Of a stretch of DNA of 5,858 nucleotides, positions 1-5,858 are shown piece by piece (the stretch's first letter is position 1; the number at the start of each line of letters is the position of its first letter). The stretch is from NCBI GenBank assembly GCA_958417695.1, contig CATZDQ010000105.1, forward strand, positions 1-5,858, in the 5' to 3' direction. Below the pieces are notes generated by a model, which had not been told where the DNA came from, searched no databases, and saw nothing but the letters and a program-made list of their open reading frames with translations. Both the position numbers and the translations under genes were made by a program. Origin of the DNA: an uncultured Clostridiaceae bacterium (lineage in GTDB: Bacteria > Bacillota > Clostridia > TANB77 > CAG-508).

Positions 1-93
1 ACCACAATCTACCAAAAATTTCTTACCTGCCGCTTCTACTAAAAAGTTAGAACCTGTTACCGTTTTTGTTGCTCCTAAAAAAGTAATTTTCAT
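1..93 (-). CDS. MBL-fold metallo-hydrolase, probable beta-CASP RNA-processing type (N-terminus only)
   Basis: This is the 5' end of a gene that runs off the left edge. Only 31 residues are visible, beginning MKITFLGATKTVTGSNFLVE and ending in LVDCG. The first beta-strand MKITFLGA, the TVTGS turn and the strand ending in (L/I)DCG are the usual opening of metallo-beta-lactamase-fold proteins of the beta-CASP group, which are mostly RNA endo- or exonucleases needing zinc. The metal-binding HxHxDH motif would lie beyond the edge, so activity cannot be judged. The ATG is preceded by a strong Shine-Dalgarno site, AAAGGAG at 104-110, about 10 nt upstream. The gene starts 27 bp after the stop of the preceding coiled-coil protein, so it is probably co-transcribed with it and with ftsK. 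The family call rests on a short N-terminus; a different MBL-fold hydrolase remains possible. Confidence 0.8.
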   Translation of the reverse strand, partial: MKITFLGATKTVTGSNFLVEAAGKKFLVDCG

Positions 94-120
94 ATTATTT
101 TCTCTCCTTTTCTTTTGTCC

Positions 121-1791
121 TTATAAGAATAATTTTATTTTTTTATTTAACTTTACAGACAATTCTGTTTTCTCTATAACAGGAATCTCTTGTGTCTCCT
201 CATGAATGGTATCATCATATATTTCTATTTTTAGAATTTCTTTTTGATATTTTAATACTAATAAGATGGTCTCTAGCGTAATAATTTTGGTGTCTAAAAA
301 AGTAGATACCACTTTTGTGTTAAAGTTTTCCTGCTGACTAATCGTCGTTAACACTTTCATTTGACATGCTTTTTGTATCATCTTATTTTGTACTTGTTGC
401 CATTCTTCCTGTATAGCTTCTATATCTTTTATAGCCCCCTCTTGTACTGGTAACCATAGATAATAGCGAAAAACATATAATAGCGAAACCATTTGCTTTT
501 TAGTCTCTACTTTATTGATTTTACAGTTAAAGCATTCTAAAAATATTTTTTGTAAGTCTATAAAAGCCTCTTGTTGATTTTTATGCTTATTTTCTTCTAC
601 TAGACCTAATTTTTCAAAAAAATCTACTTGTTTTTGTATATCTTCTTTGTATTTTACGAAATTTTTAGGTTCAATAGATTGATTAATTTCTTGTATTTGC
701 GCTAGTAAGACATTTCTTTCTTTTTCTAATTTATCCGCTAAATGACTAATACTAAAGATTTTATCTTTATTGGCTAGTTTACTATTTCTAGTGCGATATT
801 CCTCTTTTAATAAATAATCATCATTTAATAATTGATCAATTTGCTTAATTTGTAAGGCTAATTCTTTTTTTCGATTAGATTGATTTTCTACATAAATTTT
901 CTTATCTTTCATTTCTTCTAATTTTGTTACAGCCTTGTTTCTGGCCTCTATCATATTTTGTTTTTCCTGCGCATCTTGCTGTATCATAAGTATGCATATC
1001 ATACGGTAAAAAGCACTTTCCCATTCTAAAGCTAATTTCTCACCGTAATTTTCTCTAAGGGCTTGTTTTAGAATGTGGATGACATTAATTTGTGGCTCTT
1101 CTTCATAAATATGGTCAAATTCTTTATTACTTAAAATCGTGTTAATGGGATTCTGTTCTATGGTTTCTTCTATCTCTTCTGCCTCTTGCCAAATAGGCTC
1201 TTTCTTTCCCCATTTTTGCATAAAGTAATTTCCTAGCAAAATCACCATATTTTGATATACCACATTGTAAAATAAGCTATCCATTTCTTTCGTCAAAATA
1301 TCCCAAGACCAACCATTAAAATCTCGTAATACTTCTACAAAGTTCATACGCTTGCCAACTAGTAAAAACTTTTGTAATGCCGGTTGTATTAGCGCATATG
1401 CTTCCTCTATTTCAACTGGCTTTTGTCTTAAAGCAAGCAAAGCTTCTAATAGCATCCTTTCATTTTGATACACGATAATTTTTCCCTGTTCTGGCTCTAC
1501 TAAAAATTCTGCTCCTTCTAGAATTTTACTTTCTTCAGACATGGATTTTACCAATTGAATTTGCTTGCAATCTTCTTCTACTATTTTGATGATTCTTTCT
1601 ACAAATCGTTTTTTAGGTTCTACATTTTGTTTGACTTTTTCATAATCAGCATATCCTGTTTCTATACGATATAACATGCTTAAAAGAAGGTTTTTTACAC
1701 TTTCTGAAAAATCCTTCTTTTCTATTACCTTTTCTAGTTGATTATTATAATCTTTGATATTCATTTTAGAAAAAATATCTTCTTTTGCCAT
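121..1791 (-). CDS. Conserved-looking coiled-coil protein of unknown function (556 aa)
   Basis: I do not recognise this protein. It has 556 residues, no signal peptide and no membrane segment, so it is probably cytoplasmic. Residues 1-270 look mainly alpha-helical and rich in Glu, Lys, Leu and Ile, with a short aromatic patch around GWSWD (W161, W163). A nearly continuous run of charged heptad-like sequence from about 273 to 400 is probably a coiled coil. A further helical section with hydrophobic stretches follows to about 515, and the tail is short and basic (KLNKKIKLFL). I see no P-loop, metal-binding cluster or catalytic motif. The ATG is supported by GAAAGGT at 1798-1804, 6 nt upstream. 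The gene begins 42 bp after the ftsK stop and ends 27 bp before an MBL-fold nuclease-like gene, with no terminator between, so it is probably the middle gene of an ftsK operon. A structural or scaffold role linked to division or nucleic acids would be a guess from context only. Confidence 0.9.
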   Translation of the reverse strand: MAKEDIFSKMNIKDYNNQLEKVIEKKDFSESVKNLLLSMLYRIETGYADYEKVKQNVEPKKRFVERIIKIVEEDCKQIQLVKSMSEESKILEGAEFLVEPEQGKIIVYQNERMLLEALLALRQKPVEIEEAYALIQPALQKFLLVGKRMNFVEVLRDFNGWSWDILTKEMDSLFYNVVYQNMVILLGNYFMQKWGKKEPIWQEAEEIEETIEQNPINTILSNKEFDHIYEEEPQINVIHILKQALRENYGEKLALEWESAFYRMICILMIQQDAQEKQNMIEARNKAVTKLEEMKDKKIYVENQSNRKKELALQIKQIDQLLNDDYLLKEEYRTRNSKLANKDKIFSISHLADKLEKERNVLLAQIQEINQSIEPKNFVKYKEDIQKQVDFFEKLGLVEENKHKNQQEAFIDLQKIFLECFNCKINKVETKKQMVSLLYVFRYYLWLPVQEGAIKDIEAIQEEWQQVQNKMIQKACQMKVLTTISQQENFNTKVVSTFLDTKIITLETILLVLKYQKEILKIEIYDDTIHEETQEIPVIEKTELSVKLNKKIKLFL

Positions 1792-1833
1792 TTGTTTACC
1801 TTTCTTTTGTTAGTCTTTCCTCTTTTGCTGATT

Positions 1834-4275
1834 TTATTCTTCTACATTTTCTGGTGTTGTAGCCATTTTTAATTCTGCTAATCTTTCTTTAGATAGTAAC
1901 ACTTCTCTTGGTTTACTACCCTGGTAACCAGAAATAACCCCTCTTTCTTCCATTTGGTCAATAATTCTTCCTGCACGTGCATACCCTACTTTAAATCTTC
2001 TTTGTATAAAAGAAGTAGATGCTTGTTTTGTCTCTACAACGACATCTATGGCTTCCATTAGTAATGGGTCTGTATCGTCTTCTTCATTTTCCTGTGTTTC
2101 TAATTCTTTGTCTGTTTTATTCGCATTTTCTATGCTTTCTATAATATCTTCATTATAGGTTACTTCTCCATTAGCCTTTAAAAAGTCTACAATTTTTTCA
2201 ACTTCTCCATCAGATACAAATGCACCTTGAATTCTAGTTGGTTTTGGTGCACCAGATGGATAGAATAACATATCTCCTTTTCCTAATAATTTTTCTGCTC
2301 CTACCATATCTAAAATGGTTCTTGAATCTACTTGTGAAGAAACTGCAAAAGAAATTCTAGAGGGAATATTGGCTTTAATAATACCGGTAATAACATCTAC
2401 AGAAGGTCTTTGCGTAGCAATGACTAAATGCATTCCTGCTGCTCTTGCTTTTTGTGCTAATCGACAGATGGAATCTTCCACATCTTTGGCAGCAACCATC
2501 ATTAAATCGGCAAGCTCGTCAATAATAATAACAATTTGTGGTAGTTTTCCAAATCCATCTCCTTTTTCTATTGCTTCATTATATCCTTTTAAATCTCTAA
2601 CACCTTTGCCTGCAAAAGTTTGATAACGATTTTCCATTTCCTGTACAGCCCATGCTAGTGCACCTGCTGCTTTTCTAGGGTCTGTTACCACAGGAATTAA
2701 TAAATGAGGAATACCGTTATAAACGGAAAGTTCTACTACTTTTGGGTCTACCATCACTAATTTAACTTCACTTGGTTTTGCCTTATAAATAATACTACTG
2801 ATTAAAGTATTAATACACACACTCTTTCCAGAGCCAGTGGCACCTGCTATTAATACATGTGGCATTTTTCCTATATCGGTAACAATTTCTTTTCCTGCTA
2901 CATCTTTTCCCAAAGCAAATGCTAATTTAGATTTATGGTTTTGGAATTCTTCTGTTGCAATAATTTCTCTTAAATGTACCACTTCATTTTCTTTATTAGG
3001 TACCTCTATGCCAACTGCTTGTTTACCTGGAATAGGTGCTTCTATACGAATCGTCTCTGCTGCTAAATTTAGTGCAATATCATCGGCTAGGTTAGCTATT
3101 TTGCTAACACGTACGCCTTCTGCTGGTTTTAATTCATATCTCGTAATGGCTGGTCCTACAGATACATTTTCTACCTTTGCAGAAACACCAAAACTATATA
3201 GCGTTTTTTGTAATCTAGTAGCTGTATCGGTTACTGCTTTTTTTCCACCTTTTAGGGTTCTCTTTTCAGGTTCACTTAAAATTTCAATTGGTGGGAACTC
3301 ATAATTTTCATCTTCTACTACTATCGTATGCTCTAAGGTTAATACTTCTTTTACTTTTTCTTCTTTCTTTTCTTCCTCTTGTTTAAACAAGTTGGCTTCT
3401 ATTACATTTGGTGAAATACTCTTTTCTAATCCTAATGGATTTAATTCATCTGCTTCATGATTATACTTCTTTAATTTCTTTCCATTTCCATTTTCTTTAT
3501 TTTCTTCATCTAGTCCATTTAAGTTAATCGTTAGCTGTTCTTCATCTATTTCCATGGCTTTTCTCTTAGCTTCTTCTTTTTCTCTTTGTCTACGTTCTCT
3601 AGCTGTTTCTTTATGCTCCACCATCACTTGCTCACCACTACTACTGGCTACATTTTTTATTTTTCTAGCTTCCATACGGCTATTTTTTCTTTCTTCTTCA
3701 CGTAAAGCCTTTTTATCTTCTCTTCTTTGTACCATAAAGTCTACCATATTAGCAATAATCTCTGATGGCTTAATGGCAAACATAAATACCAATAGGATGG
3801 TAGCAACACCCACTGCTAAAATAACGGTTCCTAAACTACCCAATAAACCAATTAGCGGTGCTGCAATCACCGTTCCAATAACGCCTCCACCAATATCTCT
3901 TTGTCCTAAATAATATGCTTGTTCTGCCATGTTTCCTATATCTTCTGACATCGTAATATGTCCTGTAGATATTTGATAAACACTCATTACCACACTAACA
4001 CAGATTAAGAAAATAGAATATTGAATTAATTTTGTATAAAGATAATCTTTTTTATCATAGGCTAAATAAATTGCTATAGCAAAAGTACCTATCGGAATAA
4101 TATATTTAATAGCCCCCATAATACCACCCAACATAGGGCTTAGTGTTTCTCCTAAAAATCCTGATTTTGTATATATTAACACCATTAATAGTACACTAAT
4201 AATTAGCATAACTACTACAGCTATATCTATGCTTACTTTTGGCTGTTTTTTTCTTCCTCTTTTTGCCTTTGCCAT
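1834..4275 (-). CDS. ftsK: DNA translocase FtsK/SpoIIIE
   Basis: This is a septum-located, ATP-driven DNA pump that clears or segregates chromosomal DNA during division (or sporulation, if the host sporulates). At 813 residues it is about the normal size for Gram-positive members. A basic N-terminus (MAKAKRGRKK) leads into membrane segments at about 16-36, 52-73, 83-103 and 130-169. A highly charged Glu/Lys linker follows to about 330. The motor has the conserved VGPAITRYEL region near residue 370, Walker A GATGSGKS at 478-485 (K484), Walker B IIIDELADLM at 583-592 (D586, E587) and the downstream TQRPSVDVITG motif. A C-terminal winged-helix gamma domain from about 736 carries RRFKVGYARAGRIIDQMEE, which in the family reads polar DNA sequences and sets the pumping direction. 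The ATG has an excellent ribosome site, AAAGGAAGGAA at 4284-4294. It is the first gene after the promoter at 4330-4358. FtsK and SpoIIIE cannot be told apart from this sequence alone. Confidence 0.98.
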   Translation of the reverse strand: MAKAKRGRKKQPKVSIDIAVVVMLIISVLLMVLIYTKSGFLGETLSPMLGGIMGAIKYIIPIGTFAIAIYLAYDKKDYLYTKLIQYSIFLICVSVVMSVYQISTGHITMSEDIGNMAEQAYYLGQRDIGGGVIGTVIAAPLIGLLGSLGTVILAVGVATILLVFMFAIKPSEIIANMVDFMVQRREDKKALREEERKNSRMEARKIKNVASSSGEQVMVEHKETARERRQREKEEAKRKAMEIDEEQLTINLNGLDEENKENGNGKKLKKYNHEADELNPLGLEKSISPNVIEANLFKQEEEKKEEKVKEVLTLEHTIVVEDENYEFPPIEILSEPEKRTLKGGKKAVTDTATRLQKTLYSFGVSAKVENVSVGPAITRYELKPAEGVRVSKIANLADDIALNLAAETIRIEAPIPGKQAVGIEVPNKENEVVHLREIIATEEFQNHKSKLAFALGKDVAGKEIVTDIGKMPHVLIAGATGSGKSVCINTLISSIIYKAKPSEVKLVMVDPKVVELSVYNGIPHLLIPVVTDPRKAAGALAWAVQEMENRYQTFAGKGVRDLKGYNEAIEKGDGFGKLPQIVIIIDELADLMMVAAKDVEDSICRLAQKARAAGMHLVIATQRPSVDVITGIIKANIPSRISFAVSSQVDSRTILDMVGAEKLLGKGDMLFYPSGAPKPTRIQGAFVSDGEVEKIVDFLKANGEVTYNEDIIESIENANKTDKELETQENEEDDTDPLLMEAIDVVVETKQASTSFIQRRFKVGYARAGRIIDQMEERGVISGYQGSKPREVLLSKERLAELKMATTPENVEE

Positions 4276-4283
4276 ATTTACGC

Positions 4284-4294
4284 TTCCTTCCTTT
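4284..4294 (-). promoter_or_regulatory. Ribosome binding site of ftsK
   Basis: On the minus strand this reads AAAGGAAGGAA, two overlapping AAGGA cores, about 7-9 nt before the ATG at 4275. It supports that ATG as the start, as does the basic N-terminus followed directly by the first membrane segment. Confidence 0.8.
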
Positions 4295-4329
4295 GTTTTC
4301 TATAGAATTCTTCTCTATTATTCGCTTTT

Positions 4330-4358
4330 ATTTTATCATTACACCTTAGGTTTTGCAA
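4330..4358 (-). promoter_or_regulatory. Sigma-A-type promoter for the ftsK operon
   Basis: On the minus strand a -35 element TTGCAA (4353-4358, 4 of 6 matches to TTGACA) and a -10 element TAAAAT (4330-4335, 5 of 6 matches to TATAAT) are separated by exactly 17 bp. The -10 is preceded by TGA, which fits the extended -10 pattern TGn and would compensate for the imperfect -35. Transcription would be expected to start near 4323, giving a leader of roughly 48 nt before the ftsK ATG. The promoter lies between the terminator of the upstream unit and ftsK, where one is needed. The spacer contains a small odd palindrome, ACCTTAGGT on the + strand at about 4342-4350, of unknown meaning. Confidence 0.65.
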
Positions 4359-4430
4359 CCATTTTCATGAATTTTACCGAAAATGAATTTCCTCTAAAAT
4401 TTTACTCCATTCATACTTACTAGCTTGTTT

Positions 4431-4486
4431 AAATAAAAGAAAAAAAGATATCACATTTTCTATCTATTTAAAATATGATATCTTTT
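4431..4486 (-). terminator. Rho-independent terminator of the kinase-like/Nudix unit
   Basis: Arms of 17 nt at 4470-4486 and 4443-4459 are complementary around a 10-nt loop. In the minus-strand RNA the stem has 16 Watson-Crick pairs and one G-U pair. It is followed by a U-rich run (TTTTTTTCTTTT, overlapping the end of the stem). The hairpin begins 29 nt after the stop codon of the gene at 4516-5529. In a + strand transcript the same position would be an A-C mismatch, and the flanking run after the stem is less uniform. The element therefore works best for minus-strand transcription, agreeing with the gene layout. The stem is AT-rich, which is usual in a genome of this composition. Confidence 0.85.
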
Positions 4487-4515
4487 ATTTTTATCTTATA
4501 AATCCTATATTTACT

Positions 4516-5529
4516 TTAGTATTCCATCTCTTTATATAGCACATTATCTTTTACAAATAGTGTGTCTTTAATGCTCTCAACTTGTTTATCGTATTGTGCT
4601 TTAGGAAATGTTGTTTTACCCATTTGTAGTTTTTCTAAAAATGTCTCTAAAGAAATCTCATCTATTTTACAATTGTTCTTTAATCGATTCTTTTCTTCTT
4701 CCTTTATCTTTAGACAATATAAATGAATTTGTATTTTTCTATCACTATTTTTTGTATCAAAAGAAGTAACTTTCTGTATTCTATCTGCTATTTCCTCTGG
4801 TTCTAAGCCTGGTATACTTCTTAAAGCCGATTGCATTGGTATCTCTTCTTCTTTTACAATTGTAGAAAACACACTAACTTTGCCTGTATTACTTTCCTTC
4901 TTTTTCACTACTACATTTCCACTTTCATCAATGACTAAACAAGCTGCAGCTTTTATTATCCTATTTTTCTCTAATACATGTTTAACGATATCTTCAACGG
5001 TTTCCATCGTTTCTTCTGTATAGTCATTTGCCAAAACACAATCATATTTCTGCGCTAAATTGTTCTCAGAAAATTCTCTAATATGATTATCTATATCGGT
5101 AAGCCTTGCTTCCTCGATTTGCTTAGGCAGTCCTCTTAATTTCAATTTATTTTTAGGAATTTCTAAGTCTGTTGGCATTAAATATATTAAAAAGCTATCC
5201 TTAGTAATCTGTCTAAAACTATCCACTTGGTCATATTGTATCTCCGTTATATAAAGACTATCTGATTTTAATTTTTCAGTCTCATAGCCATACCAGTATC
5301 CTAGCATTTCAAAAGTTCCTGCAATCATTTCTTTTTCTTGCATTTGTTTAAATTGCTTTTCACTTACAAATATTTTGTCACAACTATTGGCACTTTCCCC
5401 TTTTCTAGGCTCTCTTGTGGATACTAGAGGAAGATATTTTGCTCCATAGTTTTTTCCAAAAATCTGTGCTATTCTTTTGGAAAAGTAGGATTTTCCACCA
5501 CCAGTTGGTGCAGCAAAACCGATTATCAC
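4516..5529 (-). CDS. Guanylate-kinase-like P-loop protein fused to a degenerate Nudix-like domain
   Basis: The protein has 337 residues, well over the roughly 200 of ordinary guanylate kinases. Residues 1-190 look like a nucleoside-monophosphate kinase of the guanylate kinase type. There is a P-loop APTGGGKS at 7-14 (K13), then STREPRKGE at 37-45 matching the family's TTRxPRxGE, GYWYG at 77-81 matching GNYYG, a lid-like KLRG segment near 130-133, and YDCVLAND at 162-169 matching the family's YDYxIxND. It may therefore phosphorylate a nucleotide, but some base-recognition positions differ from true Gmk, so the substrate is uncertain. Residues about 191-301 resemble a Nudix fold (AAACLVIDESGNVVVKKKE, later IQIHLYCLKI and ISLETFLEKL) without the REUxEExGU catalytic box, so this half is probably non-catalytic. 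The start is GTG: the P-loop begins only six residues later, a TGA closes the frame just upstream, and an ideal ribosome site precedes it. It follows a Nudix hydrolase by 30 bp, probably in one operon, and is the last gene before a terminator. Confidence 0.8.
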   Translation of the reverse strand: MIIGFAAPTGGGKSYFSKRIAQIFGKNYGAKYLPLVSTREPRKGESANSCDKIFVSEKQFKQMQEKEMIAGTFEMLGYWYGYETEKLKSDSLYITEIQYDQVDSFRQITKDSFLIYLMPTDLEIPKNKLKLRGLPKQIEEARLTDIDNHIREFSENNLAQKYDCVLANDYTEETMETVEDIVKHVLEKNRIIKAAACLVIDESGNVVVKKKESNTGKVSVFSTIVKEEEIPMQSALRSIPGLEPEEIADRIQKVTSFDTKNSDRKIQIHLYCLKIKEEEKNRLKNNCKIDEISLETFLEKLQMGKTTFPKAQYDKQVESIKDTLFVKDNVLYKEMEY

Positions 5530-5537
5530 CGAAATTC

Positions 5538-5545
5538 ATCACCTT
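5538..5545 (-). promoter_or_regulatory. Ribosome binding site that fixes a GTG start
   Basis: On the minus strand AAGGTGAT lies 8 nt before the GTG at 5527-5529. The GGTGAT part matches the end of the ideal anti-16S sequence AAGGAGGTGAT. An ATG overlapping this site (5537-5539) is in another frame. In the kinase-like frame a TGA sits three codons upstream of the GTG, so GTG is the only normal start codon available. Confidence 0.8.
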
Positions 5546-5559
5546 CTACTTTCTATTTT

Positions 5560-5858
5560 TTATTTATCATATCTTTTATGTAATATTTCCATTAATGTTT
5601 TCCACTCTTCTGGATGATTGACAATATCCTTATTTTTATTTTTTATCATTTGTTCATAATCTTTATAAGGAATATACTTTATTTGGCTGACTTCCTCTTT
5701 TTGTAACTTTAGTTTCGTAATGTCTAAATCCATCTCTACTAGGTAAACATCATAAAATTGATTATCTAAAAATTTTCCACCATTCTCTTTTACTTTCTGT
5801 GAAAATGTAAATAAATATTGTAATTTGTTTTCATCTAGTACTAGTCCTATTTCTTCTA
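5560..5858 (-). CDS. Nudix hydrolase (C-terminal part)
   Basis: The gene enters from the right edge; 98 residues and the TAA stop are visible. The first complete codons read EEIGL, which fits the last part of the Nudix box (REUxEExGU), the motif that holds the metal for hydrolysis of nucleoside diphosphate-linked compounds. What follows has the layout of the C-terminal half of that fold: LQYLFTF, then NGGKFLDNQFYDVYLVEMD (a long strand carrying acidic residues), then EEVSQIKYIPYKDYEQMI, where the usual xxWxxxxEL element would be. The end is helical (HPEEWKTLMEILHKRYDK). The style recalls the Idi/YfcD-like Nudix proteins of Firmicutes, but the substrate cannot be told. Its promoter and N-terminus are outside the window. 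It lies 30 bp upstream of the kinase-like gene, whose own C-terminal half looks like a worn Nudix domain. Confidence 0.82.
   Translation of the reverse strand, partial: EEIGLVLDENKLQYLFTFSQKVKENGGKFLDNQFYDVYLVEMDLDITKLKLQKEEVSQIKYIPYKDYEQMIKNKNKDIVNHPEEWKTLMEILHKRYDK

Noticed and set aside
3170..3760. Charged, repetitive Glu/Lys-rich stretch of ftsK that might suggest a frameshift or inserted domain
   Set aside because: The frame is continuous, and a variable charged linker between the membrane part and the motor is normal in FtsK/SpoIIIE.
2315..3913. Open frames on the + strand opposite ftsK (2315-2623, 2837-3304, 3554-3913)
   Set aside because: They lie antisense to the well-conserved motor and membrane regions of ftsK, and their predicted proteins are low-complexity Ser/Ala/Ile/Phe-rich. 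They are shadows of the real gene.
4302..4318. Possible small hairpin in the ftsK leader (ATAGA at 4302-4306 with TCTAT at 4314-4318)
   Set aside because: Only five AT-rich pairs; too weak to call a riboswitch or attenuator, and no U run follows it.
4229..4423. 64-codon + strand open frame across the ftsK start and its upstream gap
   Set aside because: It runs antisense over the ftsK start codon, ribosome site and promoter, and the product is a Phe/Leu/Tyr-rich string expected from AT-rich DNA.
5415..5621. 68-codon + strand open frame over the start of the kinase-like gene
   Set aside because: It is antisense to the P-loop coding region and the end of the Nudix gene, with no protein-like features.

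Overview
All supported genes lie on the minus strand of an AT-rich segment. The + strand looks pyrimidine-rich (T and C) because purine-rich coding strands face the other way. TGG encodes Trp, the visible stops are TAA, and the Shine-Dalgarno sites are strong. Together with the FtsK/SpoIIIE type, this suggests a low-GC Firmicute, probably a clostridial or related gut lineage. That is an inference from composition and gene types, not an identification.

Read in the direction of transcription (right to left), there are two units. The first enters from the right edge. It holds the 3' part of a Nudix hydrolase (5560-5858), then, 30 bp downstream, a GTG-started protein (4516-5529). The N-terminal half of that protein is guanylate-kinase-like, and its C-terminal half resembles a Nudix fold without the catalytic signature. 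This unit ends at a clear intrinsic terminator (4431-4486).

The second unit starts from a good sigma-A-type promoter with an extended -10 (4330-4358). It reads ftsK/spoIIIE (1834-4275), then a 556-residue coiled-coil protein I do not recognise (121-1791, 42 bp gap). Last comes the first 31 codons of a metallo-beta-lactamase-fold, probably beta-CASP-type, RNA-processing hydrolase (1-93, 27 bp gap). No terminator is visible between these three genes, so they probably form one operon.

The first unit looks like nucleotide handling (a nucleoside-monophosphate-kinase-like enzyme plus Nudix). The second combines chromosome translocation at the division septum, an unknown coiled-coil protein and a probable nuclease. 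I see no RNA genes, mobile elements, CRISPR arrays or long repeats. Most of the window is ordinary housekeeping sequence. The points most worth a second look are the kinase-like/pseudo-Nudix fusion and the unknown 556-residue protein.
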